Shown here in pieces: positions 12,226 to 33,224 of a stretch of DNA of 64,000 bases (position 1 is the first letter of the stretch; each line of letters opens with the position of its first letter). The position numbers were made by a program, and so were the translations under genes. The DNA comes from Gigantopelta aegis (taxonomy: Eukaryota; Mollusca; Gastropoda; Neomphalida; Peltospiridae). The stretch is from the NCBI RefSeq assembly GCF_016097555.1, contig NC_054704.1:46149026-46213025 (forward strand), written 5' to 3'. The notes below the pieces were generated by a model. That model worked only from the letters and a program-made list of their open reading frames with translations, was not told where the DNA came from and did no database searches.

Positions 12226-13375
12226 TAAAAAAGAAACGCATAGGCGAAATATTCATGGAATTATCTCTTTAGTAAGTGGCATAATTTCGTTATTTATGAT
12301 CGTACCACAGTCAAATTTGACATGAGTATGTGACAATGTTCTTGCTATGGACTGACGGCAGTGGAAGCGTTTTCGTCACCAAACAGCGTCGCACGAGGGC
12401 GCTGAAATCAGGACCAGCAGCAGCGATCACTGCGCGACATCTCCTTGGCATAGACTAAATGAATCTCTAAATGAATCTCTGAATCCGGGCACGTGGACTC
12501 CTAGCCCATTCTTCCTGCAGTGCATGTGACAGTTGTGGAAGCGTCCGAGGCTCCGGGTCACGCTGGCGTACACGTCTGTCCGGTTCGTCCCATAGATGTT
12601 CAATGGGGTCGAGATCTGGCGATCTTGATGGACATGGCAGCACATTAATGTTCTCATTCTGTAGGAAATCCATTGTTACACGTGCCGTATGCGGCCTGGC
12701 ATTGTACTGCTGAAAGAGTTCTCTCTGTCGATCCAAAATGGGAAGCATGTGACGGCGAAGAATTTCATCCCGGTAGCGTACAGCTGTCAGGTTGCCTTCT
12801 ACGAACACAAGTTAATTTCTGCCGGTGTACGAGATGGCTCCCCACATCAGGACACTCCCTCCCTCCCTCAACTTGGGCGACGCAGTTGTTGGCAAAACAT
12901 TCATTGCGGTGTCTGTAAACACGTTGTCGTCCATCACGTCGCTGTAGAAGGAAACGTGATTCGTCGCTGAACCATACTCGCCGGCAATTTCCCAGGTTAC
13001 ACCCCAGTACATTCGTGCACCAGCGAACACCGTAAATGTCGATGTTGACGTTGCAGGACGGGGCTAACATACGGTCTCCTAGCTCATCTACGTCGAAATG
13101 GAAATGAGGCATCATTGCGAGCATTGCAGCTTTAAATACCCATCACTACCCCAATCTTTTCCCCGAGTTTCACGTGCATTCGCCAAAATCTGACCATTTT
13201 ACGCCGTTTTCCTGCAACGTGCCACAACGTGCGTTAAATTTGTTTTAGAGTACATTTAGGCATGCTGTCCCATTCCAGGAACATTAACAAACATAGTCAT
13301 TCGGCAACATTGTACAAAAACAACAACTATATTTTGTAAAATCAAACACTTTTCTTCTTTCCCTATCATCTATGC
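12226..13375 (-). mobile_element. Tc1-like DNA transposon, decayed
   Basis: The transposase reads on the minus strand in at least three frames: WFSDESRFLLQRRDG (around 12950), GGSVLMWGAISYTGR (around 12830), then 12808-12467 with FQQYNARPHTAR and CPSRSPDLDPIEHLWDE. These are the D, D and E regions of Tc1/mariner transposases. The second Asp of the usual QDNARPH motif is Tyr here, and the frame is broken at least twice, so it is inactive. The left end resembles known Tc1 ends (AAAAAAGAAACGCATAGGCG). The right end appears cut by the SINE starting at 13376. Confidence 0.85.
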
Positions 13376-13639
13376 GAAGGAAGGAAATGTTTTATTTAAC
13401 GACGCACTCAACATATGTTATTTACGGTTATATGGCGTCAGACATATTGTTACGGACCACACAGATATATAGAGAGAGCAAACCTGCTGTCGCCACTTCA
13501 TGGGCTACTCTTTTCGATAGTACATACCACGGTCTTTGTTACACCAGTCGTGGTGCACTGGCTGGAACGAGAAATAGCCCAATGGGGCCACCGACGGGGA
13601 TCGATCCTAAACCGACCGCGCATCAAGCTAGCGCTTTAC
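13376..13639 (-). mobile_element. SINE, tail type 1, internally shortened
   Basis: Minus-strand type 1 copy. A stretch of the centre (the GATGGTGCATATAAAAGATC region) is deleted. The head ends at 13639. Confidence 0.8.
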
Positions 13640-13885
13640 CACATTTGGTAATTCTAACATATTGTCTTAGAGAGGAAATCCGCGACATTTTCCCATTATT
13701 ATTAGTAATTAGTAGCAAGGGATCTTTTGTGTGCACCATCCCACAGACAAGATAGCACTTACTACGGCATTGGACATATCAGTCGTAGTGAACTGGCTGG
13801 AACGAGAAATAGCCCAATGGGCTCTCCGGCGAGGATCGATCACAGCTCAACCGAGGATTAGGCGAACGCTTTACCACTGGCCCCT
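13640..13885 (-). mobile_element. SINE, type 2, head variant with ACCGAGGATTAGGCGAACG
   Basis: Minus-strand copy missing the last part of its tail. Its head variant and the repeat that follows match 30303 onward in inverted orientation. Confidence 0.75.
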
Positions 13886-14341
13886 TGAGCTACTACATAC
13901 ACGACGATCAGTAACACACTATGTACAGACAGAGATATTCTAAACAATAAAATATATTTAACATGTTATTGTAAAACATGCTGTTTATTCGGAAACCACT
14001 TAACAGTAACAGAAAACTCAGGACAGTATTTTTATTAAGTTATCTCAACCATATATCGAGTTTATTGACAGTGCTATTTGTGCATACATCTACCATGTAT
14101 CCATGTATGCACAAACAAAAGAAAGGCATAGCTGGCTGTTAAAAATTAACATTTTAAGAAGTACAGATATTCAAAAACTCTCTGGAATTCGATTATCTCA
14201 ACCATAATATTATATCAAGTTTATTGACAGTGCTGTTTGTACATACATCTATCATGTATGCACAAACAGAAGAAAGCTGGCTGTTAAAAATGAACATTTG
14301 AAGAAGTGTGTACAGGTATTCAAAAACCCTCTGGAATTCGA
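13886..14341. repeat. Dispersed repeat with local tandem copy, paired with 29993-30302
   Basis: 13886-14186 is the inverted counterpart of 29993-30302 (CATGTATGCACAAACA, GCTGGCTGTTAAAAAT, ATCTCAACCAT). Part of it (GTTTATTGACAGTGCT to AAACCCTCTGGA) is repeated once more in tandem at 14187-14341. Confidence 0.8.
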
Positions 14342-14802
14342 TTATATGTATTTAAAAGAAGTTGTAAGTATCAACACAAACGAGAGGGTGTGGACAGTAT
14401 CCAGGCTAAACGTGCTATTTAAGTAACCGGGCGTGTCTTGATTTCTGTCGAATAGTCTACGTACCTTAACGCATGTCAAATACACCGAGTGTACGCTCAA
14501 GACATCGAGCTGATCGACTGTGAGGAAATCTAGAGGATCGACGAACCATAGTCGTGAAAGTAAATCTACAGGTTTGATATCAGATTCCGCATATCGGATT
14601 CAGGGGTTGGGAAGAAGATGAGTGAAGGGCGGCCCAGGCCTTGAAAGATCCTGGATACGTTAGTCTCATCGACTGTACAAAAGCCTTAAGTGTAGGTTTT
14701 CATGAAATGTGTAACACGTCGCAGACTAATGCAGACAAAAAGACAATTTGCGTCGGATTTTCTTTGCGACAAACTGACAAAAAGAAACCTGTTGATCTGA
14801 AA
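14342..14802. other. No gene seen
   Basis: Unassigned sequence. The short ORF over 14641-14802 has no recognisable family and runs into a SINE. Confidence 0.35.
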
Positions 14803-15129
14803 AAAGAAAGAAATGTTTTATTTAACGACGCACTCAAATTTTTTTATTTACGGTTATATGGCGTCAGACAAATGATTAAGGACCACACAGATATTGAGAG
14901 AGGAAACCCGCTGTCGCCACTTCATGGACTACTCTTTTTCGATTAGCAGCAAGAGATCTTTTATATGCACCATCCCACAGACAGGGTAGTACATACCACG
15001 GCCTTTGATATACCAGTCGTGTTGCACTAGCTGGAGCGAGAAATAGCGCAATGGACCCACTGACGGGGATCGATCCCAAACCGACCGCGGATCAAGCGAG
15101 CGCTGTACCACTGGGCTACACCTCGCCCC
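14803..15129 (-). mobile_element. SINE, tail type 1, full length
   Basis: Minus-strand copy from AAAAAAGAAAGAAATG (3' end) to the head (CTACACCTCGCCCC on the plus strand). Confidence 0.85.
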
Positions 15130-16967
15130 CTGTAGATATGCGTCCGTTAAATACTTTATGGAAACCAGGCTCTAAAGTGATTGTAAAACAGTCTAGAGCC
15201 CTGCATTATAATTAATTGTTTAATTCCGTCCCAGCAACATATATAATTGCTATTAGATGTAAAACATGTGATTACACCCGAAGATGATTACGCTAGATGC
15301 CAATCGAGTGAGATCGTTTCAAAAACATGTTGCAGCTGGAGTATAGTCATTGGAAGCAGTAGAGGGAACAAAAGACACCGCCTCCTCCCCCCCCCCCCCC
15401 CCCCCCCCCACACACACACTTTGAAGATTATATACACACGCAGATACAGGAGGGGACTCAATGGGCCCGGGCTCCCTATCTATGGTCAAAAAACATATAT
15501 TAAAGAAAACACCCAAAACAAATGCTAACTTATCCCGTCCACCAGTCAAGGACCTTTAAATTCTGTTTTCGAAAACAACAACGGGTTTTGGGTCCCCTCT
15601 ATTAAAAAAATCCTGGATCCGCGCCTGTTATAACCCCCCACCCCCCCCCCCACCCCCCACCCCCACCCCCCCCAGTTGATAATGCCTTCCTTTACTGAGC
15701 CATTGTCAGCTTCCTTATGTGAAAAGAAAAGAACCCATTTTAAGCCCAAGCTACACCGGCGTATTTTAAACACATAACATTAAACAACAACACTTGTAGT
15801 TTTATTATTTATTAAATTTTATGTAAAAAATAAATATACACATAAATAGTTTGGCAAGAAAACAAGTCGTATAACAAAATATAAATTAATATCAAGTTTG
15901 ATTGCACGCAGCGAATCAGTGTCCAATGTGTTGCAACTGATTGTACCCGGATATAACCGTCTTATAACGTAAAACGTTTAAAATAACATCATCACAATGT
16001 CGTAATCCACACCTTTCAGCTCTTTTACGTAAGTAAATACATCATATAACGCATGCATGTCAATGTATTTTATGTCAACATGCATGATTGCTCAACGACC
16101 TTCAGGCCTATTGTAAGCGAACATTATTATTATGTCATCCTAACTGGAATGGTGTCATTTGCTAAAAATAAATGTCCTTAATGTCGGACAAGCTTTACTG
16201 TTCGATGTGCTGTTATTGAGTCCTGTTTGGAAGTGCGTACATGTGAAAGAGTTTATACTTTACAAATATAAAACATCTCCAAACATTAATACAAAGTAAT
16301 GATAAACCATCTCCAAACATCAATATAATGTTCAACAAGTAATGATAACTTTGATAATGCTATTTTAAAACCGTGCACAAAATACACATACAAAATGTAG
16401 CATCTTAAGTCACAACCATTAACAACAATTCAAGTAAAGAGAACGATTTTAATAGCCTGTTAACCGATCGCGACATTATCAAAACGCCTGTAAATTTTAT
16501 TCACACAATTCAAGCACTTTCTGGCGCATTATTAGTGGGGGTTCGTGGGTCCAAACAAACTTCCTTTTTGGCAATAATGTTTGTATTTTTTTACCAGTTC
16601 TTCGCCTTAAAAACATAAATGTGAACCATACAATGTACTAGTCCATTATAATCCTCACGACGTCTATGTTCTTCTTGTAATGCTTGACAAGAAGACGCCA
16701 CCTTCAGTTCTTACATGGTCAAAAACTTCAACAATCGTAATTCAGGTGTTATTCTCGCGACTTCATATCACTTCTCTGGGTAGAACTGGTACCAAGAACA
16801 TAAATTCATTTCTGCCATGCATCTATCCCGACGTCCAACTGAGCTCCTTCCGGTAAGGAGGCAACATGACCGATAATGCAATGCCTCATTCCCTAATGAG
16901 GAGTTCCTTTTCCAAGTGTCTAACCTGTAGAAAGCGTCCATAAAGAAGATTTTCGTTTTCTTTAATT
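15130..16967. other. 3' flank of the CERK-like gene; G/C-tract debris
   Basis: 15386-15409 is a C run. 15630-15675 is C-rich and follows GGATCCGCGCCTG, which is MITE-like debris. From about 15800 to 16967 no transposon is recognised, and the region probably includes the CERK-like 3' UTR. Confidence 0.4.
16496..16501 (-). promoter_or_regulatory. Candidate polyadenylation signal of CERK-like gene
   Basis: AATAAA on the minus strand lies about 470 bases beyond the CERK-like stop at 16968. Further AATAAA/ATTAAA-like motifs near 15800-15815 are alternatives. The 16.0-16.9 kb stretch is free of recognised SINEs, which fits a 3' UTR. Inference only. Confidence 0.25.
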
Positions 16968-26128
<9,161 letters not shown>

Positions 26129-26184
26129 GGAATCCCGATGTCCACCTTAAATAGAATGATATCACCAACCTCTTTTCCGGTCAG

Positions 26185-26189
26185 CCAAT
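26185..26189 (+). promoter_or_regulatory. Possible inverted CCAAT box upstream of CERK-like start
   Basis: CCAAT lies on the plus strand 57-61 bases upstream of the CERK-like ATG, so it reads ATTGG in the gene's direction. CCAAT boxes work in either orientation. No TATA box is evident, and the transcription start is unknown. Confidence 0.2.
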
Positions 26190-27144
26190 CAGATGTCTTG
26201 TCGAGTCGGGGAAACCTCTTACCTAGGGCAAGTCGCAGCTTGTGCGGAACTGGCTAAACCAAACCGAGGCTCGTTTTGTAACCATTCACAGACGGCCTTT
26301 AATTTCTTTATCATTTTTCTCCATTCATGGTTGTGTGGAATTGTGTACTAGCCTAGTGTTCCCATCTCGTCGGTTTACCGCAGCTATCTTACAATCACAA
26401 CTATGTATGGGAACGGCAAATGGAATGGACAGTTTAAATTTTTGTGATTGTAGCAATGTAATCACAGATCTGAAAAAAAAGAAAAGAAAACGTATAGTTT
26501 TATTGATTGATTTATTTATTGAAAATTGCAGTCGCCATTGTTGTACAATGTATTGTTTGTAATTAGGACTCGTAAGTTGAATAACCTGTGTCCAATTATT
26601 TTGTATATACAGATTATATGCAATAAAATATGTTTTCAGTCAAAATGTTAGTCAGTGGTAATAAGATAGAGGTGCATGTATTATGAATCTCAATGAAAGC
26701 TACTGGAGTTCACGCCTTATCGCCACAAGCTAAGTTTATAGTAATTTGTTTCTACACGACACCCTAAACATGCCTTTCCTACATGTCTCATAAAGTTAAA
26801 TAATCGTGTCTCATGTATTACCCCAAGGCAATATAGGATTTTTATATATATATATATATTTGAAATGATATATATGATGTGATGTGATGTGATATGATGT
26901 GATATATGATATGACATGATATGATATGATATAATATGATTACCGTGGGGTGTTTTTTTAAATTGTCTACATGTATTTTTTGCTATGGACTATTTGCGAT
27001 TTTTGTTCTCCCAATGCATGTTTTAGTCGTATACATTTTCAGAGGTTATGAATGTATGTGTGCGTGTGTGCGTGTATCACGTGCGCGCTCGCGTGTGTGT
27101 ATATCAATGCATGTGTGTATGTGCGTTTGTGTGTGAGAGAGATA

Positions 27145-27148
<4 letters not shown>

Positions 27149-27195
<47 letters not shown>
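27149..27195. repeat. (TG)n microsatellite
   Basis: About 47 bases of GT dinucleotides. Confidence 0.95.
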
Positions 27196-27196
<1 letters not shown>

Positions 27197-28331
27197 ATGT
27201 ATGCGTGTATGCGTATGTGCATGTTTGTCGAACCTGTATGCAGATCCGCAAGAACGATATGCACTTTTAGAACAAGAAAGTAAATGCCCCGGCCCCCTTT
27301 CCGTTCCTACGACCATGGTATGTATTTTTGTATGTATGACATTTGTAACGGACAATTATCTCAAGGGCAGACGACATCTGCCAAATGATGCAATATTCAA
27401 AAATATGTCAAAGAGTCGGTAATGTCATTAACAAATGTCTCTTCCAGACACAATTATATTAGGAAGTGGGTCAGGAGAGACTAACACCCCGAACACAAAA
27501 CAAAACGTAAAAGAATTCGCCAGATTCTGATACCGTTTTAGTTATGATGCGATAATTTCTGGTATTAAGAAAAAAATAAAGAAGAAAAAACAAAAAGAAA
27601 GATTGTCCAGGATCTTGAATTTTTTTTTCAATGTAAATGTTAAGCTAAAACTACATATTGAATACATTAAATCCTTGTACATATTAAATCCTTGTTTATA
27701 ATATCAGCATCGGTTAATTCGGTGGGTTTTTGTTTGTTGTTGTTGGGGGTGTTTTGTTTTTTTTTTGGGGGGGGGGTTGTTGTTGGTTTGTTTTTTGTTT
27801 TTTTAGGGGGTTTTTTGTCCTAATGTTTGTAGCTGCACAAACAGGATTGGTCTACTATAGTTTTAATTTCGTTCATACGAAAAAAACCCGTATATATAAT
27901 AATAATGATAATATATTAAAAGAAAACAAAATTTAATATGAGCAGGCGTGGGTGCAGAGATTATTGCAGTGTGTATGTGTGTGTGTGTGGGGGGGGGGGG
28001 GTCTAGACTTTGGCGAGCGAATTTTATAGGGGTCGGAGCATGCTCCTGTGGAAAATTTATTTTAAAATATGAAAATGTGCTTGAGCAGGCAGGGGTTTCC
28101 GACTCTGAAAATCCACCCCTGTACACGTGTCTGTTGATCTATTACAAAGATCACGGCGACCAGAAACACGTTACATACACTGACAGTGCATGGTACTCTA
28201 ATAATGAACATGTTTAAATTTAATATGTAGTTTGTGTCATTTAAATATATAAAGTCGTTAAAAAGACTCCGGTTAGACAAAGACCTATTAACAATGGCAG
28301 ACAGCTGAGGGAAATCTCTTTAATATCAAGG

Positions 28332-28812
28332 GACGGGGATCTAGCTCAGTCGGTAGAGTGCTCACTTGATCGTGAGGTGCCTGGGGCGAAGGGTCGAACT
28401 CCCTGAGTTGACGCATTCTTTGTTTGGGTTATTTTCCGCTTCAACCAGTGCCCCACAACTGTGAAGGGGGGGGGGGGGGGGGGTCAGTATTTTTTTGTAT
28501 AAACAAATGAAATACTATACAAATTAAACCCTGAGATATGTATGCTATCAATCTGATTAAAATTAGCTCTACTGGTACCAGTGGAGCTAATTCTAATTAG
28601 ATTGGTATGCTATTTTCTGGAGTAAAAAAAAGTGAGATTCTCAGGGAAACAACTGCTCCCAGGAGGGCACGGCCCTGGTATGTGCTATCCTCTTTGTGGG
28701 AAAGTGCAAATAAAATATTCCTTGCTCCGATGGGAAAATGTAGCGGCTTTTCTCTAAGTCTACGTGTTATAATTATTAAATATTTGAAATGTCAATGTGC
28801 TCCAACATTCTC

Positions 28813-28825
<13 letters not shown>
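28332..28825 (+). mobile_element. SINE with variant head, split by an insertion
   Basis: Head GATCTAGCTCAGTCGGTAGA and the start of the centre occupy 28332-28461. About 200 bp of foreign sequence follows (G18 run, a micro-MITE at 28549). The SINE then resumes at about 28666 (GGTATGTGCTATCC) with a type 2-like tail and a long A run at 28816-28846. Confidence 0.7.
28549..28604. mobile_element. 56-bp palindromic micro-MITE, 9-bp target duplication
   Basis: It starts CAATCTGATTAAAATTAGCT and ends with the inverted equivalent, with GGTACC at the centre of the palindrome. The 9-bp direct repeat GTATGCTAT flanks it exactly (28540-28548 and 28605-28613). Its ends match those of the 693-bp element at 4630-5322, which also has a 9-bp duplication. 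Confidence 0.85.
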
Positions 28826-28848
<23 letters not shown>

Positions 28849-29392
28849 TTAGTGTTGAATTAAAAAAAAACTACTAATCACGTTTACGTTGTAAATTTCG
28901 ATGATGCAACTACATATTAATCTTAATTAACATGTATCGAAGGCTGTGTTCAAATTCAATACACACATTACATAACATTAATGGGGGGGGGGGGGGTCTT
29001 GTAGCTGTCAATTTGATTGAGCGAAGCTTTGACACCTTTATGGGTGTTTTGGTTATTTCCGCTTTTACTATATATATTTCCGCAATATGTGCCGAGTCAT
29101 TTAGGTCGGTCGTTTTTTGTAGGTCGAGATTTATGAATGAAATAGGTAAATGGTACGTACGTATGTACGCTAAAACAAACACACCCCAGTCGTTCATACC
29201 AGGGAGGCGCCACGGGTAAAAGGGATGGGGGTTTTTTTTCTTCTCGAAGTACAAAATCAATTAAAAAGAAAAGAAAATGATGATGATGATGATGATGATG
29301 ATGATAATTAAATAAATAAACATAAACACAAAACGACGAGGTCAACGATTATGGCGATGATGTTAATTACGTGCTTATATCCATCAAATTAA

Positions 29393-29713
29393 GGGGCGGG
29401 ACGTAGCCCAGTAGTAAAGCGCTCGTTCGATGCGCGGTCGGTCTGGGATCGATCCCCGTCGGTGGGCCCATTAGGCTATTTCTCGTTCCAGCTAGTGCAC
29501 CACGACTGGTATATCAAAGGCCGTGGTATGTACTACCCTGTCTGTGGGATGGTACATATAAAAGATCCCTTGCTGCTAATCGAAAAGAGTAGCCCATGAA
29601 GTGGCGACAGCGGGTTTCCTCTCTCAATATATGTGTGGTCCTTAACAATATGTCTGACGCCATATAACCGTAAATAAAATGTGTTGAGTGCGTCGTTAAA
29701 TAAAACATTTCTT
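29393..29713 (+). mobile_element. SINE, tail type 1, full length with target duplication
   Basis: Near-consensus copy with A box TAGCCCAGTAG and B box GGGATCGATCC. TCCATCAAAT occurs at 29380-29389 and again at 29714-29723, a 10-bp target-site duplication that supports insertion by reverse transcription. Confidence 0.9.
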
Positions 29714-29776
29714 TCCATCAAATAAAGGTTTAAGCACGTTATCCTGGACACGTAAAGTAGAACACAAGGTATTTGT

Positions 29777-29834
29777 GATGATGAAGAAGAAGAACAAGAA
29801 GATGATGATGATGATGATGACGACGACGACGACC
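29777..29834. repeat. GAT/GAC trinucleotide tract
   Basis: GAAGAA, GATGAT and GACGAC runs. Confidence 0.85.
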
Positions 29835-29992
29835 TGATCTATCTGCGTAGCTGCGAAACTAAGACTACTACCGTTACCGGCTACAATCTACTCGTATCTT
29901 ACCGATTATTAATAAACATACAACGACTTGTGATATGTCTGTTGTAGAGTGATGAAAATGTCTGCAATATTTACATTCTTACACGAGGGCGA

Positions 29993-30302
29993 ATTCCAGA
30001 AGGTTTTTAAATACCTGTACTTCTTAAAATGTTCATTTTTAACAGCCAGCTATGCCTTTCTTTTGTTTGTGCATACATGGATACATGGTAGATGTATGCA
30101 CACACAGCACTGTCAATAAACTCGATATAACATTATGGTTGAGATAACTTAATAAAGAGACTGTCTTGAGTTTGCTGTTACTGTCAAGTGGTTTCCGAAT
30201 AAACACCATTTTTAACAATAACATGTTAAATATATGTTATTGTTTAGAATATCTCTGTCTGTGCATAGTGTGTTACTGATCGTCATGTATGTAGTAGCTC
30301 AA
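29993..30302. repeat. Dispersed repeat, inverted partner of 13886-14186
   Basis: The same phrases as 13886-14186 occur in reverse order and complement (AACAGCCAGCTATGCC, GGTTGAGATAACTTAATAAA, ATGTTATTGTTTAGAATATC). It abuts the SINE at 30303 just as its partner abuts the SINE at 13640-13885. Confidence 0.8.
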
Positions 30303-30711
30303 GGGGCGGGACGTAGGCCAGTGGTAAAGCCTTCGCCTAACCCTCAGTCGAGCTAGGATCGATCCCCGTCGGTGGACCCATTGGACTATTTCTCGTTCTA
30401 GGATCGATCCCCGTCGGTGGGCCCATTGGACTATTTCTCGTTCTAGGATCGATCACCGTCGGTGGGCCCATTGGACTATTTCTCGTTCTAGTCCGTGCAC
30501 CACGACTGGTATATCAAATGCTATGGTATAGGTCATCCTGTCCGTGGGGTGGTGCATATGAAAAGATCACTTGCTACAAATGGTAAAATGTAGCGGCTTT
30601 CCTCTGAAAGACCTTTTGTCAACATTACCAAATGTGTGACATCTAATAGCCGATAATTAACAAATAAATGTGCTCTAATGGTGTCGTTAAACAAAACGAA
30701 ACTTTAACTGT
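30303..30711 (+). mobile_element. SINE, type 2, with triplicated 45-bp B-box segment
   Basis: GGATCGATC starts at 30356, 30401 and 30446. Thus a 45-bp piece containing the B box and the CGTTCTA end of the head is present three times in tandem. The centre and type 2 tail then follow. Confidence 0.85.
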
Positions 30712-30780
30712 GCATCGCTTGTAGCAGGACTGTCACAATTCAAGGACCGGCTCAAAATATTAAAATCACAACAAGGGACA

Positions 30781-31137
30781 CCAGCCCTGGCATGGGGTGG
30801 GGGAATTCATAACAGACTTGGCAGCTGGGTTTGCCTTTTTATTAACACCGATACCAACGTGGCTGGCCACCCAGCAAAATAATTTAAATCACAGCAGGGG
30901 ACACCAGCCCTGGCATGGGGTGGGGGAATTCATAACAGACTTGGCAGCTGGGTTTGCCTTTTTATTAACACCGATACCAACGTGGCTGGCCACCCAGCAA
31001 AATAATTTAAATCACAGCAGGGGACACCAGCCCTGGCATGGGGTGGGGGAATTCATAACAGACTTGGCAGCTGGGTTTGCCTTTTTATTAACTTCGATAC
31101 CAACGTGGCTGGCCACCCAGCAAAATAATTTATCAAT
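30781..31137. repeat. 123-bp tandem repeat, three copies
   Basis: CCAGCCCTGGCATGGGGTGG starts at 30781, 30904 and 31027. Units are almost identical, indicating recent amplification. The same core (CAGCTGGGTTT and ACCCAGCAAAATAATTT) occurs singly at 33518-33595 and 49620-49745, each time next to type 2 SINE tail sequence. Confidence 0.9.
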
Positions 31138-31139
31138 AA

Positions 31140-32519
31140 TAAATCAACGTGGTCTATTAGTGTTGTCAAACAAAACAAACTTTGTTAAAACTTTTAAAAA
31201 AACGACAACCATAGAGTATGTATTTTAAAACAATATAATGTTGGGGGGGGGGGGGGGGGGGTTAAATTATAGTTTAAAGGTGCAGATCCTAGTTTCAGCC
31301 CGTAAAAAAATGACACTAAGTTTAGTTAATCTACAAACCTGCAACACACATTTGGATAAGGTTATTTCTAAATAGTCAAATGTAGGTACTTCTAATTTAA
31401 AACAGCTTTAATTGACGTGGGTAGAGAATTACAAGGTTCTATGTGTGCACAAAACCTCATTTTGAGAAATCGCCACTTGAAATTTGCAGCTGCCATATCT
31501 GAGTCATAGAGAGGTATTTGCAATAGGTTTAATATAAAAACTGTCTTAAAATACCATATTCTAGGACTGTTTAATATGTAGATAATTTTACTTTAATATA
31601 CACACACTCAAATACACACGTTTCATCTGTCATTCTGTAAAGTGGAACTACACAGTATGTTACCTCCGTTGTGTAAAACGTCCATGGGCCCCGTTGTTCA
31701 AAACATTTTAAAATTTAAACCTGGGTTTTTAATTATTGTTTATGTCGATTCAGTCCATTATTTTGATTTTTGTTTCTTCTTTTAACGTCTAGTTAAGCTA
31801 ACTAACGTCTGAACCATAAGTTTCTGCACCAGTAAACGTTTTATGAATAGTATATCATGTATCTGAGAAATGTGACTTTTTGACCCCCCAAACCCATCAC
31901 AAATGATGATGATTTTTTTGCAAATAAATATACACATGATAATAGCAAACATGAACACTGAGATAATAGTATTAACACAATAGTAGTGACAATACCTTTG
32001 TGACACCCGCTAGCCAGAATGGATGTAGGCCTACAACCACACGACTGCCATACATTCACAAATCCTAAGTACCGTGATTCATAAACTTCATGGTTGTGAC
32101 ATTCCACCAAGTTACATAATCAAAGTGACAGGATATAAAAACAGAAAACAACATACATTCTATAAACAATTAATTGTAACTTAACAACTAGTTCGACATA
32201 TTTATAAACATTTTTCAGTCCGCATCTGAATCAAGCACACGCTACAGATACCACTGACACCTAACTGAATTCGCAACGAAAAGTCAACTGAATATGAAGT
32301 GGCGTTGGCTTGTGTCAGATCCACAGTCACAAGAACAACTCATAGTGACAGTAAGATTAAATTTAAATATATAACTTACATCATCACATCCAGCACGACA
32401 TTAACCTCAACAATCACTATTGTTGCAACTACAACTAAACTATTACTGGGTACCAACCACTAATTATAAGTACATTATATATTTATTTTCAATTTTGTGT
32501 CCATGTGCTGTTCAAACAC
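31140..32519. other. No gene seen; possible MITE end
   Basis: After a G19 run (31243-31261), TTAAAGGTGCAGATCCTAG near 31275 looks like the start of another TTAA-type MITE, but no matching right end is clear. The rest is unassigned. Confidence 0.35.
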
Positions 32520-32527
32520 AAGTTTCT

Positions 32528-32537
32528 GTGTGTGTCT

Positions 32538-32589
<52 letters not shown>

Positions 32590-32593
32590 GTGC

Positions 32594-32642
<49 letters not shown>

Positions 32643-32664
32643 ACACACACACACACACACACAC
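32528..32664. repeat. (TG)n(TA)n(CA)n compound microsatellite
   Basis: TG, TA and CA runs in succession form a near-palindrome. A G-rich run at 32701-32740 follows. Confidence 0.95.
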
Positions 32665-33224
32665 AGAGAAAGAGAGACAGAGATAGAGACACAGAGAGAG
32701 AGGGGGGGGGGGATTGGGGGGCCAACCCATATTGGGGGGGGCTAACACACACTGTATGTATGTATGTATGTATGAATTTATAAATTTTTTAATTGATTGG
32801 GGGCATGGCCCCAGTGCCTCCCCCATTCCAAGCCACTGGAGAAACAGCGAGAGCAATTACTCAGTGTAGAACATACAGCAGTTTTAAAGCCGTTGGCTTG
32901 ACTAATAATTCTTTAATCCGTTATACCGCTCAGAACGTGCAATATAGCTTCCTATAAATCGCTGTTGCCGTCATTCAATATAGGCTGTCTACTAATCCTC
33001 GATTAAAAAAAAGTTAAGGATTACTATATATTCTTATTTCATTTGTTTGTTCGGCACGTACACACACATACACACTTGTGTTATTGTTTGTTTTGATCGA
33101 GACTACTTATAGTCTAACACACAAAAGTGCAAGTCGTTAAGCGGAAGTGACCCGGCGCCGGGCCCATCTTATTAAGCCCGATGTTTGCTGTGGTTACACC
33201 AAGACAACAAATTAATGCGTTTTA

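Larger units (their letters stand above)
26129..28330. other. CERK-like 5' flank: no gene seen, microsatellites
   Basis: This is the upstream region of the CERK-like gene. It holds a GATGT/GATAT-rich stretch at about 26860-26940, a (TG)n tract at 27149-27195 and G runs near 27770 and 27988. I see no exon, tRNA or recognised transposon body, although 27948-28130 has a G run and phrasing typical of MITE debris. Confidence 0.5.

Noticed and set aside
11948-12325. 125-residue ORF rich in Tyr and Ile
   Set aside because: Translation of the ATATT microsatellite. The same applies to ORFs at 27048-27422, 32420-32856, 36411-36623, 49907-50236 and 24669-24953.
13372-13755. ORFs with FYLTTHST, GYMASDI and RCRHFMGYSFR phrases (also near 2761, 29514, 35427, 46979, 51297)
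   Set aside because: These recur because they are the SINE centre and tail translated. They are not a protein family.
30797-31228. 143-residue ORF with a three-fold protein repeat
   Set aside because: It is the 123-bp tandem array read through. 123 is divisible by three, so the frame stays open by arithmetic. No start context or homologue is known.
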